NCBI GenBank assembly: GCA_019137255.1 | Contig: WPDH01000066.1 | Span: forward strand, 1-64,000 | Reading direction: 5' to 3' | DNA from: Corinectria fuckeliana | Taxonomy: Eukaryota > Ascomycota > Sordariomycetes > Hypocreales > Nectriaceae | Length of the DNA: 64,000 nt | Shown: positions 33,474-46,714 of the stretch, one piece after another | Numbering within the stretch: position 1 is the stretch's first letter | How the letters are laid out: every line of letters starts with the position of its first letter | Translations under genes and position numbers: made by a program | The notes under the pieces: generated by a model | Seen by the model: only the letters and a program-made list of their open reading frames with translations | Database searches by the model: none | Told to the model about the DNA's origin: nothing

Positions 33474-36400
33474 CTACTCATCCATATCGGCATCGTCAAC
33501 GGCCGCGGGCACGCCATCGACTGCCTCCCCATCGAATACCTTCTTGCCCTCGTATGAAACCCTTCGCCACCCGCATGCTTCCTTATCGTCCTTGATCAGC
33601 TCCATCGTGGGGAAGTAGTGCTCATTCTTCTTCATCGTGATAACCCACGGCACGCAATCAAACGTGACTGCCTTCAGTCGGAAGTCTACATTACGGTTAG
33701 TGTTCCAGGCTTCATGCTGAGAGCGAAATATAGGGGCAACGTACAAGTGTTATCGGGAATTTCCCTCGTCGCAGCGATGAAAGATTTGAGGTCAGGAGTC
33801 GGAGTGCCGTTTACATGCGTGATGAAGTTGGTCGGCGCGACACCATACTGGTAGGCTGGAGAACCGCGAATCCGGCTTGACACATAGACTTCGCTGTGCA
33901 GCTTGCTGATCTGCTGTCGAACAGCCTGGTGAGGCCTGTGCAGAATCGCACCGCAAAACGAGACAGCGTGGTCCGTCTCCGTGTCATCTGCCGAGACGGT
34001 TGGGAGTTGGAGATGCATTTCCTCGCACTCCCGAACGATAACTGCATCCAAGAATTCGTGCGAGTACATCACATCAAAGTCGGAGATGGTAGTACACATC
34101 TTGCCGTTCAAGGTCAAGATGATATCGCCCTCAAGAAGCGACACAGGGTGGTTGGACCGCTCAAAGGTGCGCTTGCTGACCATGAACAGCTGGTGATGCG
34201 ATCGATTGGCCTGGGTCACCTTCTTGATCCATTCATCGGAGACGCCCATAACGGACGCCTGAGACATTTGGATAGCCCTGAACTCGACCGAGAGGATGCG
34301 CAACCGAGGCGTCTCTCCCTTCTGAATGGTCTCAATCACAGGGAGTAGGGTCTTGGTGCTCAAACCCAGGTAATACTCCTCATCTCGCTGGCTGCACGGT
34401 GAACGCTCACCAAGGTACGAGAGCCAGAGTGCCTGCACAGTTCCATCGGGGGCGACAAGAACACCGCTGTTACAGGAAGAGCCCAAGTTGCTGTCAATCG
34501 TAATGGCATCAACGTTGACGGCTCTGTATCGAGGAGCGCCCGAGTTGGCAGGGATGGCAACGGGTGTGATCTCGGTGACGGTGGTAGACCCGTGTACAAC
34601 GCGACCAATGCGGTTGTGACCGAGGAAGTAGGTCTTGGCACCTTGGGTGAGGACTTCGTGGCTCAGGCGGGCACTCTTCACAGGCGCATCAACGAGCGAC
34701 GGGTCGTACTTGACGATGGCATAGTTTTGGAGCGGGTGTAGGAACACCACCTTGCCATCCACGATGATAGAATCGGCGATTGTGACAGTGATGTCGCAGA
34801 GGTCATAAGGGACGATGGCTCTAGAAATCAACACCAATCCCTTCTCAGCGTCGATGACGAGACCCATGCCCCACCTCCGGTTCTTGGGGAACCCATCCAG
34901 CTTCATGGGCATCGTGCAGTTGATGTGGACGAAACTTCGGATCAGGTCCGCGATGCCTGTGTGAGGCATGTGGTCCAGCTCGATAAAGGAGGCCGATCTC
35001 CGAGCTGGGGGGACGGGCGGTAGCGCGTCTCCCAGATCGGTAAAGTCCCATACACCAGAGTCGTCGTTTCGGACTGCCAGCTTCATCTTGGATGCCCAGT
35101 GGCGGTCCACGTAGACAATAGTCGTGTTTAGAGTGTGCAGATCCCGTAGGTGCTTATACGTCACCACGATTCTCGCGCGGTCAGGTATCCCCTTCATCAC
35201 TTGGATGAAGGTATCGAGGTCCGGAACCTTCTTGTGATCCACGGTTTGAATGATCCAGCCGTTATCAGTGTTCTCGAACCGGAATGATCCGGCAGACTCG
35301 CAGACATAGACGCCCTTGACGGGAACAGCGTAGAGTCTGGCCTGCTGGTAGGAGAGATCGTGGAAGCTTGCACCAGCCACAGATACGAAACGATCAGGAG
35401 TGATCTTGTGCAGATCCCCAACCTGAATCTCCACCTCAACATCTTCTCCACCGCGTTGAAGGTGCACCTTGATAGTGTTGCCCACATTTGAGTCGAGAAT
35501 GTCGTCGAGTCGAATGAACTGGGTGATGAGCTCCCCGTTCACTTTGATGAGGACATCACCCTCCATGATCTTATGGTCTGACGGGCCCTGCGGGAGGACG
35601 ATCTCGGCAACCAGCATATTTGTCTCGTCGGGAAACTGCTGTCGCATAGCCGCTTCCCATTCAGGGGTCAGTCCTAGCCTGCGGCATTCATCGAACGGCT
35701 TGAGTAGGAACTGGCACTGAATGTCACCACGAGTGATGGGATTCCCAGCTTGAATGCACTGCAAGGCTCGCAGGGGTCGGTCGAGAGGCAAGAAGTAGTC
35801 GGTGGAAGCACCATCACATCGCCCACCTGCAAGTAGAGCAACGGCACATCCATCCTTGTTCACGACGGGACTGCCTGAACTTCCTCCAGTCGCGGCAGCG
35901 TTGGCCTGGTAGTAACACGTGTTGAAGTCGCAGTAGCCCTCGCCGTATTCAGGGGCGTTTCGATCTAATCGACTGATTACACCGGACATGATGCTCAGTT
36001 TCTCACCGCCATCGTTGCCGACAACTCGAATCTCGACACCAACTATAATTATATGTTAGATACTGTTTTCCGCTTACATGACCGTCGAGTTTCGGAGGCG
36101 AGATAGGGTTGCATACCTTTGGCAAGGTCGGGACATAGCTGCAGTCCATCGACATGCATATACTTGATTGCCTTGGGATCGTATTTGAGGATGCCGAAGT
36201 CGTGGACGGGATCGCGGTAGACGGGGTAGCAGTCAACTTCTTCGTGGTTTGAAAAGACACAGTGGCCCCAGAAAGGGCCGGCACCGACGACGTGACGGTT
36301 GGTCAAGATGTATCTGGGGGGGAAGCGTCAGCCAAATAAGATGTGAGAGACGAGGTCATGGAGTAGCATACCCGCGTTCCGAGTCGACGACATATCCAGT

Positions 36401-36724
36401 AGCCTCACTGGACACAGCAGGGTCGGTGTCGAACGAGCAGGTCTGACAGAAGCGGATTGCGACCACGTTGCGCACCACTTTCTGGATGGTATCCTGCCAC
36501 TCTCCCAGGCTTCCAGGTGTTCCAGGTGTTCCCATATACATGGCGGCGTGCGAATGAAGGTCGTCGGTCAAGTCGGAGTGGTCGTCGAACTCCAGAAGGT
36601 CGGGTGTGTTGTCGTCAGCGGAGAGCTTTCCGTTTCCGTTCACGGGCCTCTTGGACGGGGGAACCTGGTCGGGCGAACTCGGGGCCTTTCTCTTGGCCCT
36701 TGCCGAGACCGTGGTGCCATTCAT
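33474..36724 (-). CDS. NMA111: Nuclear HtrA-type serine protease Nma111
   Basis: Four exons (36724-36372, 36313-36117, 36042-33745, 33685-33474) encode 1,019 aa, a typical length. It is the fungal pro-apoptotic nuclear serine protease: two tandem trypsin-like/PDZ halves, of which the first is catalytic. The triad residues are visible: His in ILTNRHVVG, Asp in [10 protein letters not shown] and Ser in [14 protein letters not shown]-like segments include [16 protein letters not shown] and [13 protein letters not shown] basic nuclear signal ([19 protein letters not shown]) lies near the N-terminus and an acidic linker follows. In the second half the GSSCNSGVL region keeps a protease-like fold but is usually considered degenerate. 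The C-terminus ends DDADMDE. Confidence 0.95.
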
Positions 36725-38280
36725 GATGACGGAGTGTGTTGGATCGTGACGGGGAACAAAACGACGAGCGCGAGCAACGGCACGGCTTAGGAGTCGCGAA
36801 TCGCGTATTCGGGGAGCGTGGCGAGCGAACGAGATGGGACGTTGAGATATTCGACCTATCTAGGGGCAGGCAGGGCGTAGTACCAAGGGTCGAAGTCGCA
36901 AGGTCTGGGCACGGCGCGACGGTGAACGACAGCACAAGACAAGTGAGAGATGCGAGCAGGTCGAATCTGCAAAAGAACGATGCTGGAGGAAATCGCAGCA
37001 CATATGACGACCAGGCTGAGCAAGCTGGGGAGAAAAACGATGCACACCTTTGCCCTGGTTGCCTGGGTCTTGGCCTCGCGGGACTCGGAAGTGTGGATCA
37101 GCAGGATTATTGCATAAGCTAATCAAGGCCCAACTTTATGACCCCGGGACGGTGGACCCCCAAACGCCACTCTTTCGGCCGCCCGCGCAGCCAGTGAGGC
37201 TAGACTGCTAGAGTCCATCGCCCCTGCGCTGCCGCTTTGCACTTCGCTCGCCCCTGCACTCACTACGACCACAGAGGGATGCGGGAGGAGGCTTGGGGGC
37301 CTCAGGGGGTTCCAGCGCTCCAGGGCTACATACCTAGTATCACACCTTAGTAGCCCGGGTACCCACCAAAGAGAGCAAGCCCAGGGCACCTTATGTAAGG
37401 CGACGCCATCGTGCAACCCACCATGATCATCCAGACCTCCACACTTGCACACTACATTACCTACCCGCTTGTCCGCCTGGAACACACGACGACCTGTGGG
37501 TGTGTAGCACAACACGCACCAGCTTTTGCCCTCCACCAGCCTTCCTCCTCAAAGGTGTTGGTGGAGGGCGACTGAGACATCTTTCTCTGGGCTTTGCTCA
37601 CACCGCTAACCTTGCATCAGTCTCACGCTCAGAAGAGAGAGCCGTCCGTATCTAACCTGCTCTTATGGCTGTTCATGCATGTCTTACATCTAGGACTCCC
37701 CTACACACCTTTGCACACCTTCACAGAATATGTTTGACCTCCGTCATCCGCACACGCGTCTCAGATCCGACGCAGCTGACCCCAATCATTGCTGGAGGTG
37801 GGTGCGCTTGCGCCCTTGCTCTCCAGCCCAGCCGCCTCGAATCTGCACCATCATTTAGGTCATCAGTACCATTTGCAACTATGCCGTGCGCCCCAACACG
37901 GCCAACTCTGCCTGATCGGTACCAAGGAGGACAGCAGAGACATTGCATGCATGCATCCAAGACAGTAGCCGTCTTTGAGACACGGAGCCAAACGTGGACT
38001 GCTCTGGCACCACAACTCTGGTGGCATCGCAGCCTCTGTTGCACCACACTCAAGTCCAGGTGACCATGAACAAGTCTCGTGCGTTTTGTATAGGCGTATG
38101 ATGTGCTGCCCATACCACAAACCAAGTAGTGTTATCTTGGGTGGATATGGGACGTCATGTTCCATGATGCCCTCCACGTTCAGCTCATCTGCTCTTATTC
38201 TTCGTATCCCCACAATCCCTCGACACCCTCAATCCCTCTCTTCCTAATCACCAGACTCGTTCTTCTTACATGAAGAGGTC
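36725..38280. other. Long intergenic region without a supported gene
   Basis: About 1.55 kb. Several frames of 80-137 codons exist (for example on the minus strand at 37123-37536), but none has splice context or recognisable sequence. It holds the NMA111 promoter and the 3' flank of the ferroportin-like gene. Confidence 0.4.
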
Positions 38281-40109
38281 TCACAGTCCATCCCTTTGCC
38301 TCCGCGCCATACCTTGAAGCAAGTCTTCCGTCGATCTCTGCCTCTTCTCTGGGTGGGAGATACACGCCGGCCAGTGGATGAGGTGACCTCGTCGCTCCCT
38401 CACAAACCGTGCGTACAGGACCCAGGCGCAGAAAACTGCTGCAACACTGATGGTAGCTGGCCATTTGAATTGGCTGGGCGACGAGAGAACAATGGTCAAA
38501 GTATACGAACACATCTCGAATACGTTTTGCCAGCTTGCTTCCACGGCAGAAAATGCACCTCGAATCTCCGCCTCGACTTCCTACAGAATAGCAGTCAGTG
38601 ATTTGCGCAACTTCTTCCAGGCATATCAATAGCAACTCACCTCCTGAACAATGATCTGCACGGACAGGTCGAAGCCCCAGAGTCCTACTCGGCTAAGGAT
38701 TGTGCCACCCACGAGGCCCAAAGTCGACAGGAGGGCGTTGTGGTTCTCTGCGTATTTCCAAAATATGGTCATGCCGACTGCGAGACAGCCTACCTGCCAA
38801 CTCGAAAACCAGAGCCCCGCACGAATGGGACCTATCTTGACCATCAACCATGGACCAACCCAAGTGGCCAAGACCTCGAAAACGACTGAAACTGTCCTCG
38901 CCACGGAAATCTGAGTAGGGTTGTAACCAGTGGCGAGCAGGTAGGTCACCATTTGGCCATTGAAGGCAAGAACGGTGAAATACAACAGAGCGCCTGCAAA
39001 GGAGGCCATGAACGCCGGGTGCCTGAAGTACGATACCGTGTCCTCGCCAGCCTTCTTGACAGACTGTGTGATGAACCTCCACCTTAGGCCACGTGCTCGG
39101 TCCGCATTTTGGTCAAGTTCCGGTGTGAGACCGGGCGTCGACTTTGGCTGCTGCAACTCTGGAACTTGATAATAAACCTGTTTTGCTGAGCTGATGTCAC
39201 ATGTTGACTGTGTGTGCCAAACATACCCTAGCAATGGAAAAATACTCAATGACTACCGAGATGCAGTTCATTCCAAGGTTGACGAGGATTGCGGTCTCGG
39301 TCGAGATACCATCAATAACACCGATGAAGAAAGGTCCAAAAAGCTTGCACACAAGGTCGATGCGCCTCATCTGAGAGTTCATAGCTTGCAATATGAGGTT
39401 AGCGGAAACAGTTGAGGGCGTTGAGCAAAAGTAGAGCTTACATCGAAGTGCCGTGGTATCTTCCTTAGCTATTACAACGACCTGGGCAAGTATTAGAAAG
39501 TGTTAGACACAGGTGAGCTCAGGAGTACTTTACCCAGTCTCTCTCTACAGACACGAGGTTCATCATGGCAGCCAATTTCTCAACACAAGCCAAGACAACC
39601 AGCAAGACAAGGAGACCGATCCTCAAACCAGAAGATATGTTCTGCGCCCTTCCTAAGAGCAAGAAGATGACGCAAGACGCAGCGACCACAGTCCGTTGCA
39701 AGACTGCGTCAAGTCAGCGACCAATTCTAATTTTGAAATGTTAAAACCATTGCGCCTTACCAATAGACAGTCTCACGACCTTCAGCCGGTCCTCGCGATC
39801 AATGTACTGTCCGACCAGTGAAGACAAGACGATAGCGGCCGCCCCGCGGACCATGGCATACACCGACATGGGCAGCAGCGTACCGGGGAAAACCGAGGCG
39901 AGGTACAGGACGCTGCCGAACTCGAAGACGCGGGAGTTGCATGTAGACAGGAAGTGCGACACGTAGAGTCGCCGCGTGCTGTTGCCGAGGGTCCAACGGC
40001 TGCCGTCGAGCGAATCCGAGTCTGAGTCGTGTTGGGGCGCGAGCAACCGGGTATTCTCCTCGTCACCGACAGTCGCTGCGGCGGCTATTGTGTCGATTGG
40101 TTGATGCAT
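38281..40109 (-). CDS. Ferroportin-like iron exporter (SLC40 family)
   Basis: Six exons join in phase (40109-39761, 39703-39534, 39481-39442, 39384-39227, 39177-38641, 38580-38281) and encode 517 aa. The family signature starts with RLYVSHFLSTCNSRVFEFGSVLY, followed by VRGAAAIVLSSLVGQYIDREDRL, NMNLVS-type VERDWVVVIAKED, MNSQMRRIDLVCKLFGPFFIG, and the second half with GYNPTQISVARTVSVVFEV and GLWGFDLSVQIIVQE. About ten to twelve membrane helices are present. SLC40 proteins export ferrous iron; the role in filamentous fungi is little studied (plasma or vacuolar membrane). The longer frame begins with a non-ATG codon, so the ATG at 40107-40109 was chosen. One internal exon is only 40 nt. Confidence 0.9.
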
Positions 40110-40979
40110 GTCGAACACCAAATCAAGAAAAGGCTCTCTCCAAGGCGATTGATACTGAGTATTTATTTCATGGCGAAGTTGGTGATGGCAGAATGTACAT
40201 CAACCGCCGGTCTGCATGCGACCTTCTTTCTTGTAGACGGGAGTCAAGTCTGACCATCGGCAGATGTGGGGACGCGGCGGCCCGGCAAGCGTTCTTTCCT
40301 AATGGGCTGATTCTAGTCTATCCACTCGGACTTTGATAAATAGTTGCCGGCAGCTAGCTTCCTCACCGTTCATAACAAAGTCGGCTTATTTCCGACAACT
40401 TGCCGTATGTAGTAGATAGTAGGTAGTATAGTGGTCTTCAGCTAACTTTGGAAGCGTATGAATGGTTTCTCTGCTTGTAATGCCCCATGCCTTGACGCCA
40501 CATACCTTTATGTCTTGGAGCACGGCAGCCAGCCACCAACTTCTGTGACCCTTGTGTCTGAGGTGGCGGAGTTTCCCGCATCCAAGTCGTGGGATCATAA
40601 GGGTTCACGAGGATCCAGAAAGAGGACGATGTGGTGTAGCGGAAGTGATATACAAGCGGTATGTTTCCACGCTACTACTATACAAGGTGCAAGCAGCTAA
40701 TAACCCCAAACTCCCGAATTACCCAGTCGAGCATACACGTCAAATATGATTCGCACACCATGCGCTAGGGCCGCCACAGTTGAGTATCCTCCGCAGCTTC
40801 TGATACATGCCGTGCCCGCGGTGTATCCTCTCAGCCTGGCCAGAGCCCAGGCTGCTCTTCACTCCATGGAAGAGAAGAACGACAGGCGGGATTTCGGTCG
40901 GCAGTACCGATTCCGTCCCCCCCCTCTTGCTCTTTTCAGCCTAGTATTCGGACTACTCCTCGCTGTGCACTTCTGGCTC
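40110..40979. other. Intergenic region
   Basis: About 0.87 kb between the ferroportin-like gene and the 3' end of the thioredoxin-domain gene. A T/C-rich tract at 40,915-40,990 precedes the latter's stop on the opposite strand. No gene was found; a tRNA-like patch near 40,630 was rejected. Confidence 0.4.
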
Positions 40980-43387
40980 TTAGTCCGCTTTGGCGTTGTT
41001 AGGCTGTCCCAGCAGTCCATCCTTGAGACCCATTGAGTCGTCGCGGGGGAATAGGTAGCTGCGAGACCGACGGCTACGACTCCGGAGCCAAGAGGAGACG
41101 CCAAAAATGACGGCGACAACAAAGCCGCAGGAGACAAAGGGGCGGTCGACGAAGCTCATCTTGATGTCGAAGAAGAACTTCTCAAACGAAGAGATGGTAT
41201 ACTTGGTCGGGATCGGGTTGGGGCCGTAGACTACCTTGTCGAGCGTCTCCATGATGGAGGTTCGGCTGACCATGATGTGGTTGCCCGTCGAGGTGCTGTC
41301 CCAGAACCTCTTCCTCTGTAGGCTCGTTAGTACATTTCCAAGACTATCTTGTGTATTTCAGCTGAACTTACGTCCTCCTCGTTGATGATGACACGCTCGC
41401 CATCCTTGACATCAATGCCGTAAGTCCCACGGAGCCATCCCGCCCAGAAGACACCGTCAACCCAAGCGAAAGCGACTTCCTGGCGGGTGGTAGAGTCCAT
41501 GTCGATCTTAATGGCCTTGGCGTTTCGCAGGCCGCGTTGGTCGTCACGTTCCGCAGCCTCCTCGATCCGCATCTGCTTGGAATCTCGCAGCTTCGTGCGC
41601 TCAAGCTGAAACTCCTGAACCTGTCGGTCCATCCAGTCGCTAGCTGCATCCTTGAGTTCCCGGACAGAGGTCTTCAGGCGGTCCTCGTCATCACGGTTGA
41701 GAACGGCGAGGGCAACAATCTTATGCTCCATGATTTGGCGAGCGTTTGTAGCGGTCATCTCAGGGACTAGAGGCAGCCACACCGACTTCATCCAGTCAAT
41801 TAGGGTGTCCACATTTCTCATCTCATCTGGAGTGATGGGCGTGTAGTATGTTGGACGGCCCTCTCTTGAAACCAAGAATCTAGGCCAGGTGGTGATCTTG
41901 AATCTCGTGTTGAGATCCGGGTCATTGGTCTTGACAATCTTGCCGCGTCCGATGAGGTTGAGTGGAATCTGCTCAAGCGCCTTGAAGTCCTCGCTGGTGG
42001 TGGCATGGTCATAGAAGTAAACAAATACGACTTCCTCCTCCTTCTCCATTTCCTTGAGAGCAGCAGCATCGACATCGAGGATGCCACCAGCGACCTGGAG
42101 GGCATTTTCGGCATACTGAACAAAGTCACCAAGACCCCGGAGACCCTTGTACTCTGCACTCTCACTGCCCTTGAAGAAGCGAACAGTAGGGTAGGCACGA
42201 GCGTGAACTTGCTTGCAGAGACGGGACTCGGCGTCGCAGTTGACTTCACCAACATTCAGCTTTCCAGCCATGCTCTTGGCCATCTGCTCCCAGGTCGGTG
42301 CCATGGCCCTACAGTGCGAGCACCAGGGGGCATAAAACTTGATGAACCAAGGATCGTCGGTCGACGTGACGAGTTTCTCGAAGGTCTCTGGCGTCAATGG
42401 GACACTGACGCCATCCGGGTTGTAAATCTTCTTGGGTTGCGTGGGTTTCGTATTCTTAAGCGTCTCCCCTGTGCTCGGGACCTTGAAGCCGTCGCCAAAT
42501 GTTTTCTCCACTGCATCTTCCTTTGCTTCTTTAGGACTAACCTTCTCCTTAGAAGCGTCTTCTGTCTCGCCTTTGCCCGCGGTTGTATCACCCTTGGTAG
42601 ACTTTTCGGTCTCGTCCGACTTGGCAGGCTGTCCAGACTTGGCGGATCCCTCGGGGACGACAGGTTTCTCGGTAATATCATCCAGAGACTTTTCAGCCTC
42701 CTTCGCCTTCTTATCGGCGGCTTCCTTCTCCTTTCTCTCATCCTCCATCTTCCTGTAGGCCTCCTTGGCGGCCTTCTTCTTTTCAGCTGCATCCTCGTCT
42801 CTAACTTCGGGCAGTTCAAGGGTCGTTGGTCGAGAGTCAGGCTTGACCTTTTCGAGGGCCTTCTCGATGGCGGTGCTCAGGACTGAGGCGTTTTTGACAC
42901 CCCTCAAACTCTCGAAGACGGCGCCATCTTCGTAAATGATACTTGTTGGGTAGGATTGGACGGAGTGATCCATACACAGATCATAGTAGGCAACACAGTT
43001 GATGGTGGCGAATCGGAAACCGTAATACGCCTGAAAGGTCGTGTCTTCGGCGTCGGCCGCGACGGGCTTCGAGGTGTAGTAAAACTCGTAGATGGACTGG
43101 AAGGTAGGAGCAAAGTCGATACAATGAGGGCAGTACGGACTAGCAGCAGATCAGCAAGACGTTGGCACGTCGTGTAGTTTGAAGTCATACCTATAATGCT
43201 TCACGAAGAGGTACTTGGTCTTGGTAATCTCGGCCTCCCAGTTGTTGGGGGTCAGCTCCAAGAGCGGGGGCACTCTCAACGAGTTGTAGTAGGTGCTCTC
43301 TTTCTTGGTGTCTTCCTCCTCGGGTACCAGCTGGGCGCTCGCGAGAGCCACAGCACCAGTGAGGAGGGCCAGGGGGGAGAGGCGCAT
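40980..43387 (-). CDS. ER membrane protein with two thioredoxin (PDI-like) domains
   Basis: Three exons (43387-43191, 43139-41372, 41315-40980) encode 766 aa. A signal peptide (MRLSPLALLTGAVALASAQ) opens the protein. The first thioredoxin domain has the active site CPHC at residues 69-72, split by intron 1. A charged Lys/Glu/Ala-rich linker (about 170-290) leads to the second domain, with CSHC at about 339-342 in FYAPWCSHCRAMAPTW. A single transmembrane helix near the C-terminus (PFVSCGFVVAVIFGVSSWL) is followed by an Arg/Ser-rich cytosolic tail. This is the layout of a type I ER oxidoreductase of the TMX/Eps1 kind, acting on disulfides during protein folding. The ER retention signal is not obvious. 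The start is set by the signal peptide. Confidence 0.88.
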
Positions 43388-44254
43388 GATGGGTGGGCAA
43401 GGTGCACCTCGTGGGCGCAAGGATCTCGGATCGACAACCGGTCAGCGGCGGGAGATATACGAGCGCGCACGCAGTCTAATCTGATTTTCGAGTTCGGAAA
43501 ACCAGGTTCGGAGGATCGGCTCGTTGGCTCGTCGGGACGAGCTAGGAACAATGCCGCGATGGGTCTGATGGATGGAGATGCGATGGTGTTGATGGTGGGC
43601 GCGTGGCCGATCGTCCGCCGAAGATGACGATAGTTTTATCACGGCACGGGCATAAAGAAAAGCAAATGCAAGGTAAGAAAAGGCTCGTCGACGGAATTGA
43701 GCAAAGGAGGAGCAGAGCGAACGGTCAAGAATGCAATGAAAGCGGACAAGAGGCTCTCAGGAGAAGAGGGCCCTTGTGTCTTGTGTCAAGATCCGGTCAG
43801 ATTGGGTCTGGGCTCACACGCCACGCAATGCTAGACGCGACGCCCCATGCGCCACAGCACCCCCATGGCTGCCTAAGCCACATCGCCTATTAACTTAAAG
43901 GTACCAAGGTACGTGCGAAGTACTTATCTACTTACCCGTCTAAGTTGCTAGCAGGCTGTTAGCGCCCGTGTTCGGGAGGCAGCAACATCCCCGGTCTCAA
44001 CCTCGCCTTAAACATCACACTCACCAAGGACAACGACGCCGGAACTTCTGATGTGAAGAACATATGTGTGTACAATCGCAGTGCCGTATGCTTCAGACCT
44101 GTTCTTATCTACTTGGTTACATCTGATATATCAAGTACCTGCGGTCAACACGTCTACTTCTTGGCTCTACTTCTTGGCTTCCTCCAAACAACTCACAAGC
44201 TCCCGTTTTGTCTCGGAGCCCATTTCCGTAACGTCACACAAATACATCGAGGCA
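43388..44254. other. Divergent promoter region
   Basis: About 0.87 kb between the PDI-like gene and TDP1. Motifs of the GGTACC/CTTACC type occur near 43,900-43,940. No gene was found. Confidence 0.4.
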
Positions 44255-45967
44255 ATGGACCCCCCTAAAAAGCGACAAAGACTAGAAGATCAGGAACCCG
44301 AAGGTCTGGATTCATTGAAGCGCCCTATCAGTCCCCCTCAGAAGAAACGTCGTAACGGACCTGTCATCACATCGCCATGGAAGCTCACGTGGATCCGAGA
44401 TCTTCCAGAAGATCAGAACCGCGATGCGGTTACTCTGAATGACCTCCTCGGGGACCCTCTCATCTCGGAATGCTGGGAGTTCAATTTCCTCCACGATATA
44501 AATTTTTTGATGGATGCGTTTGATCCCGACACGAAGCACCTCGTCAAAGTTCATGTGGTTCACGGCTTCTGGAAACGCGAAGATCCCAACCGTTTAAATC
44601 TGGAGGTAGGCTCTCTTTTCTTGCCTCGGCGTATCAGGGGTGAGGGGTTCCTACAGGGTATTAGTAGGACACCCGAAGGCGTCCACTTCAATCCTCATTC
44701 ACAATCGCTTTGTTGGATCTGACGTCTATCAGCAAGCCGTTGCCGAATTCGAGAATGTCCAGCTTCACGTTGCTCCGATGCCTGAAATGTTTGGCACCCA
44801 CCACTCAAAAATGCTTATCTTGGTTCGTCAAGATGAAACTGCGCAAGTCATCATTCACACTGCCAATATGATACCTAGAGACTGGACCAACATGACCAAC
44901 GCTGTCTGGAAATCGCCTATGCTCCCCAAGCTCTCCGATTCAGTCATTGCCGTTCCAGCGGCGGCAGACCATCCTCTCGGGAGTGGAGAGCGCTTCAAAT
45001 TCGATCTACTGAGTTACTTGAGATCATATGACCGGCGCAGAGTCACATGCAAAGTCCTAGCTGACCAGCTCACTGGGTTTGACTTTAGCAGTATCAGAGC
45101 ATCTTTGATTGCCAGTGTTCCTGGGAAGCATGAGCTACATGACACGACCCAAACAGCGTGGGGGTGGTCAGCTCTGAAGAGATGTTTACAATGCGTCCCT
45201 TCCCAATCGCCGGATGATTCAGAGGTTGTCGTCCAGATATCCTCCATCGCAACTCTCGGGGCAACAGACGATTGGTTGCAGAAAACGCTGCTTGGACCCT
45301 TGTCTTGGTGCAGGAATAAAAGTATTACACGTCCAAGATTCAAAATTGTTTTCCCCACAGCAGATGAGATAAGGCGGTCATTGGATGGGTACGCATCTGG
45401 GGGTTCAATTCACACAAAGATCCAATCTTCGCAGCAAGCTAAGCAACTCGACTACCTAAAGCCTATCTTCCACCACTGGGCAAATGATTCCCCGAATGGG
45501 AGAAGTATGCTACATCTCTGCGGAAGCACTTACCGAGACGCTGACTTTTTCAAGGCTTGGCTGATAATACACCAATCCAAGACGGTGGGCGACAGCGTGC
45601 GGCACCACACATCAAGACGTACATCAGATATAACAGCAAGGACTCGATCGACTGGGCTCTGCTGACATCTGCCAACCTCTCGAAGCAGGCTTGGGGCGAA
45701 GCAGCGCGCGCCACTGGAGAAGTTCGGATTGCCTCATGGGAGATTGGAGTCATGATCTGGCCCGAGCTGCTAGACAAGGATGCCGTCATGGTGGGGACCT
45801 TTAAGACGGATGAGCCGCAGGTCGCACAGGAGGATACAAGCCCCGTAATCGGACTACGAATCCCGTACAACACACCACTACAGAAGTACGGAAGCAATGA
45901 GATACCCTGGGTTGCGACGATGGCTCACAGTGAGCCGGACTGGACGGGCAGGGCGTGGGCAGGTTAG
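44255..45967 (+). CDS. TDP1: Tyrosyl-DNA phosphodiesterase 1
   Basis: Three exons (44255-44605, 44733-45504, 45555-45967) encode 511 aa. TDP1 hydrolyses 3'-phosphotyrosyl links left by stalled topoisomerase I, in the nucleus. Both HKD-type catalytic motifs are intact: HxK in MFGTHHSKM (His141, Lys143) and in RAAPHIKTYIRYN (His393, Lys395). Other family blocks are LTWIRDLP, FNFLHDINFLMDAFDP, VHGFWKREDPNRL, VIIHTANMIPRDWTNMT and ALLTSANLSKQAWG. A basic Lys/Arg-rich N-terminus (KKRQRLE...KKRR) can serve as nuclear signal. Introns 127 and 50 nt long were placed by phase and by continuity of these blocks. The frame upstream of 44255 lacks an ATG start. Confidence 0.93.
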
Positions 45968-46714
45968 GACGGGAGGGAGCGACAGCCATCGCCGTGATCC
46001 GTGCGGACGAGCCCTTATCTTATAAGCTGCAACTGCCGGTAACTCACCGACGTGAATGACAAAAGACAGGTTAATAATTAGCTGACAGGTTGGCTGACAG
46101 GTTGACGGGGTCCAAACACCAGACAATCGCAAGACGATCCACCCCCGCATGCTCCCACGGTTATCTACGCCAAGAACGGGAGTGGACACGAGGAAGGCAA
46201 ATCATATTCGGCGGTCGGCGTCCAGCGATGATTGAGCTAGCGCCTTGGCTAACTATTACGGCTAAGGCGAAACCGGCTTGTCGGCCTCTCATGGCGGGTA
46301 GCTTACACCGTAGGCCTAGTACATAAGTTTTGGTCAACGAACCGGTGGAGTGACTCAATCTCCGGGCCGAGCGTGGCAACAGCTCCACCGTCGTACTGTG
46401 AAAGGGCGCGCTCTTCGCTTTGGTTGGTGGTTGACCCCCGGCTTAAGGCAAAGGTCGTGCCATGTTTAAAAGCACCTTGACCTGGTCGTCCTCGTGCCCA
46501 GCCGAGACAGATATCTTCATCACGACTGTTGAACGTCCATCTGATCAGTCAATTGATCAGTCAATCGATACATACCGTTCACCAATCGCCTGACCAGGGG
46601 ATGCTTTGTGCTTTAAGTTGGTGGCGTTCTCCCGACCTCCGTGCCTGCAGAAAATACTCATCTTGAAGAGACTTTGCGGCGTCTTTGGATCCGCCAATTC
46701 AACCGTCTTGCACA
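45968..46714. other. Intergenic region upstream of the MATE gene
   Basis: About 0.75 kb. The repeated unit GCTGACAGGTTG occurs around 46,080-46,103, and the tandem element described separately lies at 46542-46565. No gene was found. Confidence 0.45.
46542..46565. promoter_or_regulatory. Tandem 12-bp direct repeat upstream of the MATE gene
   Basis: TGATCAGTCAAT is repeated head to tail at 46542-46553 and 46554-46565, followed by CGATAC. Each unit contains the palindrome TGATCA. It lies about 150 nt before the start codon at 46715. The spacing of 12 bp is close to one helical turn, so two factor molecules could bind side by side. Confidence 0.45.

Noticed and set aside
37123..38213. Several frames of 115-137 codons between NMA111 and the ferroportin-like gene
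   Set aside because: They compete on both strands, are Cys/Arg/Trp-rich in the manner of non-coding translation, and share no phase-compatible introns.
40560..40690. tRNA-like TGGTGTAGCGG and GGGTTCACGAGGATCC
   Set aside because: The box B-like part precedes the box A-like part and no cloverleaf can be drawn.
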